A stretch of DNA of 64,000 bases from Roseobacter sp. (GCA_002731875.1 PCCY01000021.1:1-64000); one strand, 5' to 3'; numbered from the stretch's first letter, positions 52,380 to 63,087 are shown. Program-made: numbers and translations. Notes: generated by a model from the sequence alone, not told the origin.

Positions 52380-54803
52380 ATGCACAGTTTACCCCCCAAC
52401 TTCGCGGCATGGTTTAACCAAAAAGGCTGGACGATCCATCCTCACCAGCAAGACTTGCTGGATCGCGCAGATGCGCCGGCCCTGTTGCTGATCGCGCCTA
52501 CCGGCGGGGGCAAGACCCTTTCGGGCTTCTTGCCAAGCCTCATCGACCTGTCCGATGGCGACCATCCAGGGCTACACACCCTGTATATTTCACCGCTCAA
52601 AGCACTTGCAGCCGACATCAAACGCAACCTGATGACACCGGTTACCGAAATGGGCTTGCCCATTCGCATTGAAGACCGCACCGGCGATACATCCCAGGCG
52701 CATAAACGCCGGCAGCGCGCGGATCCGCCGAATATCCTGCTTACCACTCCCGAAAGCCTGGCGCTGCTGACGTCTTACGAAGACGCGGCCCGTACATTCA
52801 GAGGCCTCAAACGTGTGGTGATCGATGAAATACACGCTCTGGCCGACAGCAAGCGCGGCGATCAACTGATGCTGGCGCTGTCTCGACTGGAAACGCTCTG
52901 CCCCGGTCTTCGTCGTGTAGGTTTGTCGGCAACCGTTGACGACCCGGCAGAAATCGCGCGGTTCATGGCACGGCATCCGGATCCATGCCCAATACTGCTG
53001 GCTGACCCTGGTCCGGCTCCAGACATCCAGATGTTGCGCACGGATGCGTCGCCTCCTTGGGCGGGAAACGGTGCGGCCTATGCAATCCCAGACGTACTTG
53101 AACAGGTAAAACAACATAAGACCACGCTGATTTATCACAACACCCGCGCCCAGGCTGAAATCTTTTTCCACAGGCTATGGCTCGCCAATGAAGAAAGCCT
53201 GCCCATCGGAATCCACCACGGCTCGCTCGACCGCCAGCAGCGCCTCCGCGTCGAGGCCGCGATGGTGCGCGGCGACTTGCGGGCGATCGTCTGTACAGGA
53301 TCGCTTGACCTCGGTATCGACTGGGGGGACGTCGACCTGGTAATTCAGATCGGTGCCCCCAAAAACGTCAAACGCCTCGTGCAACGCATAGGACGGGCCA
53401 ATCACCGCTATAACGCTCCGTCCAAGGCGCTTTTGGTGCCGGCCAACCAATTCGAGGTCGTTGAATGCGCGGCAGCGCTAGAAGCGACGATGGCGGGAGA
53501 ACTGGACGGTGAGCCTCGCGGCCCCGGCCCCCGGGATGTGCTGTGCCAGCACATCCTCATAACCGCGTGCGCCGGCCCGTTTGCTGCCGATGATCTTTAT
53601 GCCCAGGTCACCTCAACCGGGTCGTTTGCGACCCTCACACGCGCCGCATTCGATGCCTGCCTGGAATTTTGTGCAACAGGTGGATATGCATTGCGCTCTT
53701 ACGACCGTTGGCAAAGACTGCTGTTAAAAAATGGAAAATGGCAACTGCGTGACCCCAGAAGCAGTCGCATTATCAGAATGAATATTGGCACCATCCAGGA
53801 TACGGAAAAACTGAAGGTGCGCATGAAAGGGAAACGTACCGGTGTTCCCTTGGGCGAAATCGAAGAAGGATTCGCCGCGACGCTCTCGGCCGGTGATACA
53901 TTCCTGATCGGGGGTCGGATCGTCAAATACGAAGGCTTGCGCGAGTTGACCGTCGAGGTAAGCCGCGCTACAGCGAAAAAACCGCGCGTGGCGAGCTTCA
54001 TGGGCACAAAATTCGCGACCTCAACCCAACTATCGGCCAAGGTCCAGGCCATACTGGCTCGGGATGGCTGGCCCGAATTACCTCGACACACCACAAAGTG
54101 GCTATCGCTGCAACGTCACATCAGCCAACTCCCACAGCCCGGCCGCATGCTGATTGAAAGCTTTCCCCACGAAGGCATCCAACATACTGCCTTCTATGGC
54201 TTTGCAGGGCGAAACGGACAACAAACGCTCGGCCTGCTCTTGACCCGGGAAATGGAGGAGCTTGGCCTGCACCCTCTTGGCTTTGTGGCAACCGACTACG
54301 CGACGCTTGTGTGGGGGTTGGATGAAATCGACGCTCCAGGCGATTTACTTACCCCCGCCACTCTGGATCGCGGGCTGGACGCATGGCTCTCCGGCAATGC
54401 CGTTATGAAACGTATCTTTCGTGCTGTAGCTACCATTGCCGGGCTGATAGAAAAAAACACGCCTCAATCTCGAAAATCAGGGCGCCAAGCCACTTTCAGT
54501 TCTGACATCCTGTACGATACCTTGCTCAAGTATGACCCTGAACATCTTCTACTCCAGATCACGCGGGAAGAGGCGTTTCGAGGACTGGTGGATTTCGGAC
54601 GAATCAAGGAGATGCTCCTGCGCGTCGACGACCGCATCGATCATATTAAACTCGACAGGGTGAGCCCTCTGAGTGCGCCTATGCTCTTGGAGGTAGGTCG
54701 TGTTCCTATAAAAGGCGAAGCGGAACGAAGGCTCATGACAAAAGAAGCCGAGAGACTTATGGGGGAAGCAGGGTTGCTAGCTTTAAATGTCTCGCCTGCA
54801 TAA
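52380..54803 (+). CDS. Ligase-associated DNA damage response DEXH-box helicase (Lhr-like)
   Basis: 807 aa, superfamily 2. Motifs: IAPTGGGKTLSGFLPSL (I), LYISPLKAL (Ia), LLTTPESLALL, VIDEIHALADSKRGDQL (DEIH), GLSATVDDP (III), then GHHGS-like GIHHGSLDRQQRL, VCTGSLDLGIDWGDVDLVIQIG and VQRIGRANHR (VI). The C-terminal 350 residues are the Lhr winged-helix and associated domains. Family members act in DNA repair with an ATP-dependent ligase and a nuclease, which are not adjacent here; only PdeM is, beyond a 320-bp gap. Confidence 0.93.
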   Translation: MHSLPPNFAAWFNQKGWTIHPHQQDLLDRADAPALLLIAPTGGGKTLSGFLPSLIDLSDGDHPGLHTLYISPLKALAADIKRNLMTPVTEMGLPIRIEDRTGDTSQAHKRRQRADPPNILLTTPESLALLTSYEDAARTFRGLKRVVIDEIHALADSKRGDQLMLALSRLETLCPGLRRVGLSATVDDPAEIARFMARHPDPCPILLADPGPAPDIQMLRTDASPPWAGNGAAYAIPDVLEQVKQHKTTLIYHNTRAQAEIFFHRLWLANEESLPIGIHHGSLDRQQRLRVEAAMVRGDLRAIVCTGSLDLGIDWGDVDLVIQIGAPKNVKRLVQRIGRANHRYNAPSKALLVPANQFEVVECAAALEATMAGELDGEPRGPGPRDVLCQHILITACAGPFAADDLYAQVTSTGSFATLTRAAFDACLEFCATGGYALRSYDRWQRLLLKNGKWQLRDPRSSRIIRMNIGTIQDTEKLKVRMKGKRTGVPLGEIEEGFAATLSAGDTFLIGGRIVKYEGLRELTVEVSRATAKKPRVASFMGTKFATSTQLSAKVQAILARDGWPELPRHTTKWLSLQRHISQLPQPGRMLIESFPHEGIQHTAFYGFAGRNGQQTLGLLLTREMEELGLHPLGFVATDYATLVWGLDEIDAPGDLLTPATLDRGLDAWLSGNAVMKRIFRAVATIAGLIEKNTPQSRKSGRQATFSSDILYDTLLKYDPEHLLLQITREEAFRGLVDFGRIKEMLLRVDDRIDHIKLDRVSPLSAPMLLEVGRVPIKGEAERRLMTKEAERLMGEAGLLALNVSPA

Positions 54804-55123
54804 CAAAAAGCACAAATGTCTCGCCTCGTTCGATAACGTGGCAACCGCTTCGGGCGATGAAGTGAGTATTTTAAAAAGGGTGAAGCCGGACATTCACAGA
54901 ATATTCACTGGTTCAAAGTATCCAGATAGGTGCGGTACAGGCTGGAGAGCCGATGGCCGTAAAGGGTGAAGGCGTCCGTTCCCAAGAATGCATCTTTTGA
55001 TTACGGACGTCTTCCATTCACCCTTTCTGAAATACTCATGAAGCCCCCATGCCGCTTCCACTACTTCAATATTTCACGAAGGATTTGCTTGCTTCTGGCG
55101 GCTGACCGCTGCATGAACGCATC
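54804..55123. other. Intergenic region between the helicase and pdeM, holding a candidate MITE
   Basis: 320 bp without a credible gene. AAATGTCTCGCCT occurs at 54785-54797, inside the last helicase codons, and again at 54814-54826. The 176-bp inverted-repeat element at 54863-55038 fills most of the rest. In relatives these two genes are usually close together. Confidence 0.6.
54863..55038. mobile_element. Candidate MITE with 22-bp terminal inverted repeats and 5-bp target duplication
   Basis: The left end (54863-54884) begins TGAGTATTT and closes with AAAGGGTGAA. The right end (55017-55038) is its reverse complement with 20 of 22 bases matching. Both sides are flanked by the direct repeat TGAAG (54858-54862 and 55039-55043), as expected of a target-site duplication. 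AAAGGGTGAA occurs a third time at 54961-54970, followed by GGCGTCCGT, which pairs with ACGGACG before the right end. There is no transposase gene. The parent element is unknown. Confidence 0.72.
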
Positions 55124-55789
55124 ATGAACATGTGCTGCCAATTCAACTTCTCGGGCATATATTTTACAGCTCTTGGATCGGGTGCCTTGTGGTGGGCCGA
55201 AAGACGTTTACTCTGTGTGTCAGATCTTCATCTGGGAAAGTCGGAACGCGTAGCCCGCAGGGGGGGTGCCATTCTGCCACCCTATGAAACGCAAGATACG
55301 TTGGAACGTCTTGAACAGGATCTGCAAGATTATCCGGTCGAAACGGTCGTCTGCTTGGGCGACAGTTTTGATGACATGACAGCAGGTCGTAGTTTGCCTA
55401 CAGGTATACGGGGCTGGGTTGCCCGTCTTCAGAGCCAAAGAGAATGGGTATGGATACAGGGCAACCACGATCCGGCACCGATCGATATGGGCGGCGAGTG
55501 TCTGCCCGAGGTGTGTATCGGGCCTATTACCTTCCGGCACATTGCCGTAGCAGGTGCATCTGGCGAGGTGTCGGGGCATTATCACCCCAAAGCAAGCCTG
55601 CGGTTTGGGAAGCACACAATATCCAGACCGGCGTTCTTGATTGATGAAAACCGGGTAATCATGCCAGCCTATGGGACATATACCGGAGGCTTGCGAAGCA
55701 GCTCTCCGGTTTTGCAGTCTTTGATGAGCGCCGACGCTTGTGCCATCTTGACCGGGTTTTGCCCCACCCCCATTCCGATGCCCCGTTAG
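55124..55789 (+). CDS. pdeM: Ligase-associated DNA damage response phosphoesterase PdeM
   Basis: 221 aa calcineurin-like phosphoesterase. The metal-site motifs are in order: CVSDLHLGKSERVARRGG (about residue 32), CLGDSFDDM, WIQGNHDPAP and VSGHYHPKA. GSGALWWAERRLLCVSDLHLG is typical of PdeM. It is usually encoded next to the Lhr-like helicase and thought to act as a nuclease in the same repair pathway. ATG at 55124 fits family length; ATG at 55130 is a close alternative. A Shine-Dalgarno is not evident. Confidence 0.9.
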   Translation: MNMCCQFNFSGIYFTALGSGALWWAERRLLCVSDLHLGKSERVARRGGAILPPYETQDTLERLEQDLQDYPVETVVCLGDSFDDMTAGRSLPTGIRGWVARLQSQREWVWIQGNHDPAPIDMGGECLPEVCIGPITFRHIAVAGASGEVSGHYHPKASLRFGKHTISRPAFLIDENRVIMPAYGTYTGGLRSSSPVLQSLMSADACAILTGFCPTPIPMPR

Positions 55790-55840
55790 ACACGTGCATT
55801 GTCGGGGTATAACGGTAGTAATTATTTAAAAGGGCACCGT

Positions 55841-56260
55841 ATGAATACTGAAGAAAAAACCCGCATCCGGACGAGCTTTGCTGCACAGACGATGATGGCC
55901 ACATTTGAAGCACGTATCATCGATATCCAGCGCGGTTCGGTGAGCATAGAGGCACCAATTTCTCCCGGTGCCCGCCAGCAGCAGGGCTTTGGTCACGCCG
56001 GCCTTAGCTTTTCGATCGGCGACAGCGCGGCGGGGTATGCCGCCCTTACGACGCTACCGCTGCACCAGGAAGTCGTGACCGCCGAGATAAAGATCAATCT
56101 GCTTGCCCCTGCCCGGGGAGAAAAGCTGATCGCCATCGGCAAGGTCGTGAAACCGGGTAAGCGGCTATGCGTCGTGACCGCAGAGGTTTTTGCCGTGGAG
56201 CAAGGCGTTCAGAAGCTTATCGCCCTGCTGCAAGGAACGATGGTGCCGGTAGAGGCATAG
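55841..56260 (+). CDS. PaaI-type hotdog-fold thioesterase
   Basis: 139 aa. The hotdog helix QQQGFGHAGLSFSIGDSAAGYAA carries the HAG and Asp of PaaI-family acyl-CoA thioesterases, and VTAEIKINLLAPARGEKLIAIGKVVKPGKR forms the following strands. It would hydrolyse an aromatic or short acyl-CoA. ATG at 55841 follows AAAAGGGC; an earlier frame start at 55799 adds 14 residues without support. It is convergent with folD. Confidence 0.87.
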   Translation: MNTEEKTRIRTSFAAQTMMATFEARIIDIQRGSVSIEAPISPGARQQQGFGHAGLSFSIGDSAAGYAALTTLPLHQEVVTAEIKINLLAPARGEKLIAIGKVVKPGKRLCVVTAEVFAVEQGVQKLIALLQGTMVPVEA

Positions 56261-56283
56261 GTTCAGCGAAGGGTCGCGATGTG

Positions 56284-57186
56284 CTAGGCTGTCAGCCCTT
56301 CGGGTTCCGACAGCCCGTTGGCGCGGCAACAGGCCGTCACGGTATTTGCCAACAGGCAAGCGATTGTCATTGGCCCTACCCCGCCCGGTACCGGCGTAAT
56401 CGCACCGGCGACCGCGGCGCAACTTTCATAATCGACATCGCCGACAAGTCGGGTTTTGCCCGCGCCGCGTTCGGGGGCGTCCAAACGATTTATGCCCACG
56501 TCGATGACCGTAGCACCTGGCTTGATCCAGTCGCCCGGAACCATCTCAGGTCGTCCTACCGCGGCTATGACGATATCGGCGCGGCGCACAACGTCTGCCA
56601 AATCTTTGGTGCGACTGTGGGCAATCGTCACCGTACAGCTGTCACCCAGCAGCAACTGCGCCATCGGCTTGCCGACGATGTTGCTCCGCCCGATCACTAC
56701 GGCGTTCATGCCGGACAGGCTCCCGTGATGGTCGCGCAACATCATCAGGCATCCCAGCGGGGTGCAGGGGACCATTGCCTTCTGACCGGTACTCAGCATA
56801 CCGACGTTGGAGATGTGGAACCCGTCGACGTCCTTGGCGGGATCAATGGCGTTTATGACAAGGTCTTCATTGATATGCCGGGGCAGCGGTAGTTGTACGA
56901 GTATCCCGTGAATATCGTGGGCTGCGTTCAAGGTCTCGATCAGGTTCAGCAATTCCGCTTCGGACGTGGCCGCATCCAGACGATGCTCGACCGATTTCAT
57001 ACCGACCTCGCGGGTCATCTTGCCTTTTGACCGGACATAAACGTCGGAGGCAGGATCGGTACCGACCAAGACCACCGCCAGCCCCGGCGTAATATCGTGA
57101 TCGGATTTCAACCGGTCGACATGTCGTGCCACCTGCGCACGTACGCGGCCTGCAAACTCTTTACCATCGATGATAGTCGCCGCCAT
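56284..57186 (-). CDS. folD: Bifunctional methylenetetrahydrofolate dehydrogenase/methenyl-THF cyclohydrolase
   Basis: 300 aa. The catalytic Tyr-Lys pair is in [15 protein letters not shown] (about residue 49-56), Gln in [12 protein letters not shown], Asp in AKDVDGFH, and the NADP loop is [28 protein letters not shown] and the closing VDVGINR and [13 protein letters not shown] are family motifs. It interconverts methylene-, methenyl- and formyl-THF. It follows fhs after a 94-bp gap with a terminator-like hairpin. Confidence 0.97.
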   Translation of the reverse strand: MAATIIDGKEFAGRVRAQVARHVDRLKSDHDITPGLAVVLVGTDPASDVYVRSKGKMTREVGMKSVEHRLDAATSEAELLNLIETLNAAHDIHGILVQLPLPRHINEDLVINAIDPAKDVDGFHISNVGMLSTGQKAMVPCTPLGCLMMLRDHHGSLSGMNAVVIGRSNIVGKPMAQLLLGDSCTVTIAHSRTKDLADVVRRADIVIAAVGRPEMVPGDWIKPGATVIDVGINRLDAPERGAGKTRLVGDVDYESCAAVAGAITPVPGGVGPMTIACLLANTVTACCRANGLSEPEGLTA

Positions 57187-57241
57187 GGTTCTGTCTCCTG
57201 CAATTCACTAATTTAAATGCGTGCGCGTTGCATGTGAAAGA

Positions 57242-57265
57242 GCGCGGGACGAAGCTTTCCCGCGC
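57242..57265 (-). terminator. Hairpin between fhs and folD
   Basis: GCGCGGGA and TCCCGCGC pair perfectly over 8 bp around an 8-base loop; TCTTTC follows on the minus strand. It lies 16 bases after the fhs stop and may act as a partial terminator, allowing separate expression of folD. Confidence 0.65.
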
Positions 57266-57280
57266 CCTTTTCATACGCCT

Positions 57281-58957
57281 TTAGAACAGACCTTCAACAT
57301 CACCGGCATCATTTAGGCGGATATTTTCAGCCGAAGGTACACGTGGCAGGCCCGGCATCGTCATGATCTCGCCGCAGATGGCGACCACGAATCCTGCGCC
57401 TGCGGAAAGCCGCACTTCGCGGACCGGGATGTGAAAGCCAGTCGGAGCCCCCCGCGCTTCGGGATCCGTAGTGAAGCTATACTGGGTTTTGGCCATGCAT
57501 ACCGGCAGATTGCCATATCCCTGCTCTTCCCAGTCTTGAAGCTGTTTCAAGATTTTATGATCCATCAGGGCGGCGTCGGCGCGATATATCTTGGTCGCGA
57601 TGGTATTGATCTTGTCGGCAAGGCTCATTTCATCCGGATAGAGGGGTGTGAATCTAGCGTCGCCGCGATCTATGATTTCCACAACTTTGGTTGCCAGATC
57701 AGCAGACCCTGCGCTGCCCAGTTCCCAGTGCCGTGACAGGACCGCTTCCGCCCCTTGAGAGGCGACGTAATCCTTTACCGCCTGGATTTCGGCATCGGTG
57801 TCGGTCACGAAGTGGTTGATCGCCACAACCACCGGCACGCCAAAGGATTTCAGGTTTTCGATATGACGCCCGAGGTTGGGGCAGCCTGCCTGGACGGCAT
57901 CGACATTTTCGGCCCCCAGATCGGCCTTGGCCACGCCGCCGTTCATCTTCATCGCGCGCACCGTGGCTACGACCACCACGCAGGACGGAGCCAGCCCCGC
58001 CTTGCGGCATTTGATGTTCAGGAACTTTTCTGCCCCAAGGTCAGCGCCGAAACCCGCTTCGGTGACCACGTAATCCGCCAGCTTCAGCGCGGTCGTGGTT
58101 GCTATGACCGAGTTGCATCCGTGTGCGATATTGGCAAACGGCCCCCCGTGAACGAAGGCGGGGTTGTTTTCTAGCGTCTGCACAAGGTTCGGCTGCATCG
58201 CGTCCTTCAACAGGACGGTCATCGCGCCATCTGCCTTGATGTCGCGGGCATAGATCGGTTTACGCTCGCGGGTATAGGCGACGATCATATCGCCCAAGCG
58301 TTTTTGCAGGTCACTCAGGTCACGCGCCAAACACAAGATCGCCATGACTTCGGATGCCACGGTAATATCGAAACCAGCCTCGCGCGGGAAGCCGTTGGAC
58401 ACACCCCCAAGCGACGCCGTGATCTGCCGCAAGGCGCGGTCGTTCATATCAACAACACGGCGCCAGACGACCCGTCGCAGGTCGATCTCAAGCGCGTTGC
58501 CCCAGTAGATATGGTTATCAATCATCGCACTGAGCAGGTTGTGCGCCGATGTGATGGCATGAAAATCCCCGGTGAAGTGCAGGTTCATTTCTTCCATCGG
58601 TACGATCTGGGCGTAGCCGCCCCCAGCGGCACCGCCCTTCATTCCGAAGTTCGGGCCAAGCGACGCTTCGCGGATACAGACGGCCGCGTTTTTTCCGATC
58701 CGGTTAAGCCCGTCCCCCAGCCCGACGGTCGTGGTCGTTTTACCTTCGCCCGCAGGGGTCGGGTTGATCGCCGTGACCAGGATCAGTTTGCCATCGGGGC
58801 GGTCCTGTACCGAGTTGATGAATGATTGCGACACCTTCGCCTTATCATGCCCATAGGGCAGCAGATCGGCGCTGCTGATTCCAAGTTTCTGACCGATTTC
58901 TTGAATGGGTCGTTTTGCTGCTTCACGTGCAATTTGAATATCGGTCTTGAATGCCAT
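57281..58957 (-). CDS. fhs: Formate--tetrahydrofolate ligase
   Basis: 558 aa, normal length. The ATP-binding loop is [20 protein letters not shown] (about residue 65), followed by [22 protein letters not shown] and the typical LRVDGAM-like stretches and [18 protein letters not shown] C-terminus. It makes 10-formyl-THF from formate, THF and ATP. With FolD it forms the C1-oxidation or C1-assimilation branch common in Roseobacter species that use methylated compounds. ATG at 58957 gives [18 protein letters not shown]. Confidence 0.97.
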   Translation of the reverse strand: MAFKTDIQIAREAAKRPIQEIGQKLGISSADLLPYGHDKAKVSQSFINSVQDRPDGKLILVTAINPTPAGEGKTTTTVGLGDGLNRIGKNAAVCIREASLGPNFGMKGGAAGGGYAQIVPMEEMNLHFTGDFHAITSAHNLLSAMIDNHIYWGNALEIDLRRVVWRRVVDMNDRALRQITASLGGVSNGFPREAGFDITVASEVMAILCLARDLSDLQKRLGDMIVAYTRERKPIYARDIKADGAMTVLLKDAMQPNLVQTLENNPAFVHGGPFANIAHGCNSVIATTTALKLADYVVTEAGFGADLGAEKFLNIKCRKAGLAPSCVVVVATVRAMKMNGGVAKADLGAENVDAVQAGCPNLGRHIENLKSFGVPVVVAINHFVTDTDAEIQAVKDYVASQGAEAVLSRHWELGSAGSADLATKVVEIIDRGDARFTPLYPDEMSLADKINTIATKIYRADAALMDHKILKQLQDWEEQGYGNLPVCMAKTQYSFTTDPEARGAPTGFHIPVREVRLSAGAGFVVAICGEIMTMPGLPRVPSAENIRLNDAGDVEGLF

Positions 58958-59128
58958 GTTGATCCCCTGTCGCGGTGCTGGACGTTATGCGTTGCTGTGC
59001 CTTGCATACGCGCCATATGCCACGTTCAGAGGGCGCATTTCCGACATTTCCACCACGTGAAACGGCGACTGACCCCAAGCACGTTTCTTTTTGGAAATCT
59101 TTTTAGCGATTCAGGGCCGGTACGTCAT

Positions 59129-59710
59129 TCAGCCGTGTCGCCAAGCGGGTTGATCGGGGATGAACAGACGCAGTGCATCACCGACCTTCAGCAGCCCTTC
59201 TCTTTCGACCCAAGCGGTTACCCCGCGACGATTCCAGGCGGCAGCCTTGAACTTTGCACCATGACCGGGGTTGTCATGCTCTATCTCGCGTCCCGGTAAC
59301 ACGCAGGGTAGATTTTCCATATCTATGGTAAGGGTCGCACCAGACTCGGCTTGTAGGCGCGCGTTTGGTGGCACATGAGTAAAATCGGGAATCCCGTTGA
59401 TGACGATAGAGGCACCAAGATGAATAGGGTCAAGATCATCAAGGCCCATGTCATCTGCTATCAAAGCCAGCTCTTCAGCAGATAGAATGGAGAGCTGACG
59501 CACGTTTCTGATTTCGGTGCCTTTGGGATAGGTTGCCGTCATGCGTATGCAAGACGGACGGGTGAGGCCGGAATGGACGTCCTCTTCGAACCCTGCATAA
59601 CTTGCGAACACTTCCGACCGGATTTCGGCACGGATGCCGTTGGCAAGCCTTGGGACCACGCCCAGCCAAGTGATAGTCCCCTTGAAGTCGGTGGGTCTGA
59701 GCGCCGGCAT
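59129..59710 (-). CDS. MOSC domain-containing protein
   Basis: 193 aa. The segment RQLSILSAEELALIADDMGL followed by LGASIVING and the MOSC cysteine in ENLPCVLPGREIE matches the sulfur-carrier domain of the molybdenum cofactor sulfurase C-terminus. MOSC-only proteins transfer sulfur or reduce N-hydroxylated substrates; which applies here is unknown. The 171 bp between its stop and fhs show no other gene. It lies after ftsH on the same strand, beyond a terminator. Confidence 0.82.
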   Translation of the reverse strand: MPALRPTDFKGTITWLGVVPRLANGIRAEIRSEVFASYAGFEEDVHSGLTRPSCIRMTATYPKGTEIRNVRQLSILSAEELALIADDMGLDDLDPIHLGASIVINGIPDFTHVPPNARLQAESGATLTIDMENLPCVLPGREIEHDNPGHGAKFKAAAWNRRGVTAWVEREGLLKVGDALRLFIPDQPAWRHG

Positions 59711-59770
59711 AGTTTATATCCTGTTGATTTTTCCACGCCGCAGTTTGCGCAATGGCAGATCAAAAGGAAA

Positions 59771-59792
59771 GGCCCCGCAAATGCAGGGCCTC
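59771..59792 (-). terminator. Intrinsic terminator of ftsH
   Basis: On the minus strand AGGCCCTGCA pairs with TGCGGGGCCT (one U-G) with a very small loop, followed by TTCCTTTTG. It is 36 bases after the ftsH stop and separates ftsH from the MOSC gene. Confidence 0.78.
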
Positions 59793-59828
59793 TTTAATAT
59801 GACATATCGGGATAAACAGCGATGCTGC

Positions 59829-61745
59829 TTAGGCCATTGGTTCAGGTTCCAACCCGCTCGACGGCGGCGTTTTCTTTCCCTTGGCTTTGGGGATAGCGGT
59901 CACGCTGGGTTTATCCATGCCGCTGGTGTCGTCTCCGTCGGGGTCCTGGGGCGGTTTGCCCGCAATCACCCGTTTGATCTCTTCGCCGGTAAGAGTCTCG
60001 TATTCCAGCAAACCTTGAGCCAGACGTTCGAACTCCTCCTCATTTTCAGAAAGGATCTTATAGGCGCGATCATACCCCTCATCGATAAAGCGTTTCACTT
60101 CGCTTTCGATAAGTTCCTTTGTGGCCGCAGAGACTGAAAAGCCGCCCGCCCCGCCGTTCGCCTGATAACCTGCCGCAGCTTCGGAGTAATCGATGTTACC
60201 CACCTTGTCGGACATCCCCATGCGCATCACCATACCACGTGCCAACTGGCTGGCTTGCATGATATCGCCCATCGGTCCCGACGATACAGTTTCAGCACCG
60301 TATTTGAAGATTTCAGCAGCTTTGCCCGCCATCGTCATCGCGATCTTCTGCTCGGCTTCATCCTTGAACATCTGCAACTTGTCCATTTCGGGCAAGCTCA
60401 TCACCATCCCCAAAGCACCGCCACGAGGGATGATGGTCGCTTTATAGACAGGGTCACATTTGGGCAATTTGATGCCAACGATCGCGTGGCCAGCTTCGTG
60501 ATAGGCAGTCTTTTCCTTCTGGTCCTGCGTCAGCACCATCGAACGCCGCTCTGCGCCCATCATGATCTTGTCCTTGGCGGATTCGAAATCCATCATCGCA
60601 ACAAAACGGCGGCCTACACGCGCAGCAGTAAGCGCTGCCTCGTTCACAAGGTTCGCCAGATCGGCACCCGAGAAGCCCGGTGTACCACGTGCAATGATCC
60701 GCAGATCGACGTCAGGGCCAAGCGGCGTTTTCCGAGCATGGACGCCCAGAATTTTCTCGCGGCCTTTGATATCGGGATTGCCGACCGACACCTGACGGTC
60801 GAAACGTCCAGGGCGCAGCAACGCCGGGTCAAGCACATCCTTACGGTTGGTCGCGGCGATGATGATCACGCCTTCGTTCGCCTCGAAGCCATCCATCTCG
60901 ACCAAGAGCTGGTTCAACGTCTGTTCGCGCTCGTCATTGCCGCCGCCATAGCCGGCACCCCGGTGCCGTCCGACAGCGTCAATTTCATCGATAAACACGA
61001 TACAGGGCGCGTTCTTTTTCGCCTGTTCAAACATGTCCCGTACGCGCGACGCACCGACACCGACGAACATCTCGACAAAGTCGGAACCCGATATGGTGAA
61101 GAAGGGCACGCCGGCCTCGCCCGCAATTGCGCGGGCCAAAAGCGTTTTACCGGTTCCCGGAGGGCCTTCAAGCAGCGCCCCTTTGGGGATCTTGCCGCCC
61201 AGGCGGCTGAACTTTTGCGGGTTCCGCAGAAATTCGACGATCTCTTCGAGTTCTTCCTTGGCTTCGTCGATACCTGCAACATCATCAAATGTCACCCGAC
61301 CGTGCTTTTCGGTCAGCATCTTGGCCTTGGACTTGCCAAAGCCCATGGCCCCGCCTTTGCCCCCACCTTGCATGCGGTTCATGAAATAGATCCACACACC
61401 GATCAAAAGCAAGATCGGCAGCAACGACATCAGAAACGTCTGGAACCCAGATTGCTGCTGCGGTTCGGCACGAACCGGAATGTCGTTGGCCATGAGCAAT
61501 TTGGTCACTTCGGCGTCTTCAGGCCTGATCGTGACATAGTCACTGCCGTCGGCGCGGCGGAAACGTACCTGTTCACCATCCAGCGTGACGTTGCGGACAT
61601 CACCGGCTTCGACAGCAGTCACAAATTCTGAATAGCTGATTTCGCGGCTTTGAAGGCCACCGGTCGACCCGCTGAACAAATTGAACAGCGCCAAAACCAA
61701 AAGCATCAATACAACCCAAAAGGCGAGATTGCGCATATTACCCAA
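59829..61745 (-). CDS. ftsH: ATP-dependent zinc metalloprotease FtsH
   Basis: 638 aa. Two membrane helices (about 5-23 and 102-122) flank a periplasmic domain. The AAA domain has [32 protein letters not shown] and RPGRFDRQ, and the zinc site is [11 protein letters not shown]. FtsH degrades membrane and short-lived cytosolic proteins. TTG at 61745 is chosen as start: GGAG lies 8 bases upstream, giving [10 protein letters not shown], the common roseobacterial N-terminus; ATG three codons later has poor spacing. The C-terminal tail is polar. Confidence 0.95.
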   Translation of the reverse strand: MGNMRNLAFWVVLMLLVLALFNLFSGSTGGLQSREISYSEFVTAVEAGDVRNVTLDGEQVRFRRADGSDYVTIRPEDAEVTKLLMANDIPVRAEPQQQSGFQTFLMSLLPILLLIGVWIYFMNRMQGGGKGGAMGFGKSKAKMLTEKHGRVTFDDVAGIDEAKEELEEIVEFLRNPQKFSRLGGKIPKGALLEGPPGTGKTLLARAIAGEAGVPFFTISGSDFVEMFVGVGASRVRDMFEQAKKNAPCIVFIDEIDAVGRHRGAGYGGGNDEREQTLNQLLVEMDGFEANEGVIIIAATNRKDVLDPALLRPGRFDRQVSVGNPDIKGREKILGVHARKTPLGPDVDLRIIARGTPGFSGADLANLVNEAALTAARVGRRFVAMMDFESAKDKIMMGAERRSMVLTQDQKEKTAYHEAGHAIVGIKLPKCDPVYKATIIPRGGALGMVMSLPEMDKLQMFKDEAEQKIAMTMAGKAAEIFKYGAETVSSGPMGDIMQASQLARGMVMRMGMSDKVGNIDYSEAAAGYQANGGAGGFSVSAATKELIESEVKRFIDEGYDRAYKILSENEEEFERLAQGLLEYETLTGEEIKRVIAGKPPQDPDGDDTSGMDKPSVTAIPKAKGKKTPPSSGLEPEPMA

Positions 61746-61824
61746 AGGAAAGTCTCCTACATCCGGGGGACGGCACCAAGACAAAGCACCCGTTGCATCT
61801 AAGATAGACACGATGAGCGTATGT

Positions 61825-63087
61825 TCAATGCGTTATGTGAGTGGCAAAGAATACGTCTTCGCCTCGTTGGGGCACTGCTTGCCAGTTTTGCGCCCAACCA
61901 GCAAGGGGTGCCGCGATCAGTTCTGCGCCGTTCCACACCGCCGGAGAGGCCAAAAGCACCCCTCTCGGCACGTCGATGTCGCGCCAGTCGGGACATTGTG
62001 CCAGACCCTCGGGGCCCAAAGCCCGGATGGTCAGATGGTCAAGATTACCAGTCCATTCAGGGGGCGGAACGACACGCCACCGGGTGTCCCATATGTCCAG
62101 AACCGATGCCTCATGCATGTTTGCGGCATTCAACTCTCTGAATATCCAAAGTTTTTGGCCCTTCCGGCGGATGATGCAGCCCTGAACCGTGGCCGCCGGG
62201 GACGTTTCCAAACTGGAGAATACGTCACGCAATGCGCTGCTTCGTGGTGCATATGGCGCGTTGTTCACCCATTTCAAAGCATGGCATAAAAACCTGCGCC
62301 TTGTTTCAGACGGAAGCGTTCGGAACGCCTGTTCGTCAACTGAAACGGCTCCGGCGCGACAGACCGCGATTTGCCTCGCAGCCATCAACATGTGATGAAC
62401 AAGAGCATCGCGTGCAGATTTCAGATTTCCAGCGACATCCGCCAGCGCCATAGAATCAATGCCGAGTTCGGACAGTACGGCCAACGCCTTGCGCACGCGA
62501 ACCCGGGTGTATTTGTCGTCATTGTTGCTTGGGTCACTTACCCAGGTGATATCTCTTGCGGTCAGATATTCCTGTAATTCGATCCGGCGCGAGGTCAAAA
62601 GCGGGCGCACCCATCGCATTTGATCGCGCTCAAATGCATGCGAGATAGCGGCCAAACCATCTACTCCGGCCCGTCGTCCCAACCGCATGACAAATGTTTC
62701 GGCCATGTCATCCGCCGTATGGCCCACCGCGATAACGTCAAGCCCCTGCGCCCGACCCCACTGCGCCAGCAAGCGATAGCGTTCCTTTCTGGCCTCGTCT
62801 TGCAGGTTGCCGCGCGCGTCCCAACCGATCCATGGCAGCACCGTATGAGGAACATTCAGCCCGGCGCAGATTTCGGCAACCAAATTCGCCTCGGCTGCGG
62901 CTTCGGGCCTTAACCCGTGATCCACGGTAGCGGCAGATAGCGCGACGTGATGGTCCCGCGCAAAATCGTGCAACAGGTACAACAAGGCTAACGAATCGCT
63001 CCCGCCGGAAACCGCGACCCCGATAGACTTGGGAGGGTCGGGCAGGAAGCTGTCAGCGACGCGATGAAACAGCGCTGACGCCGTCAT
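61825..63087 (-). CDS. tilS: tRNA(Ile)-lysidine synthase
   Basis: 420 aa. The PP-loop is [17 protein letters not shown] (about residue 23), followed by [28 protein letters not shown] and [15 protein letters not shown], the TilS order. It modifies C34 of tRNA-Ile2 to lysidine. The C-terminal region is diverged. It starts 3 bp after the cpoB stop and precedes ftsH, an arrangement common in alphaproteobacteria. Confidence 0.94.
   Translation of the reverse strand: MTASALFHRVADSFLPDPPKSIGVAVSGGSDSLALLYLLHDFARDHHVALSAATVDHGLRPEAAAEANLVAEICAGLNVPHTVLPWIGWDARGNLQDEARKERYRLLAQWGRAQGLDVIAVGHTADDMAETFVMRLGRRAGVDGLAAISHAFERDQMRWVRPLLTSRRIELQEYLTARDITWVSDPSNNDDKYTRVRVRKALAVLSELGIDSMALADVAGNLKSARDALVHHMLMAARQIAVCRAGAVSVDEQAFRTLPSETRRRFLCHALKWVNNAPYAPRSSALRDVFSSLETSPAATVQGCIIRRKGQKLWIFRELNAANMHEASVLDIWDTRWRVVPPPEWTGNLDHLTIRALGPEGLAQCPDWRDIDVPRGVLLASPAVWNGAELIAAPLAGWAQNWQAVPQRGEDVFFATHITH

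Noticed and set aside
54787..54969. 60-codon plus-strand frame after the helicase
   Set aside because: It begins inside the helicase 3' end in another frame and runs into the candidate MITE; no Shine-Dalgarno or domain.
58958..59128. Tetrahydrofolate riboswitch upstream of fhs
   Set aside because: The region lacks the conserved THF riboswitch core and shows only short, weak dyads.
60255..61631. 458-codon plus-strand frame opposite ftsH
   Set aside because: Antisense to the clearly conserved ftsH, with composition rich in His, Arg and Gln typical of a shadow frame.
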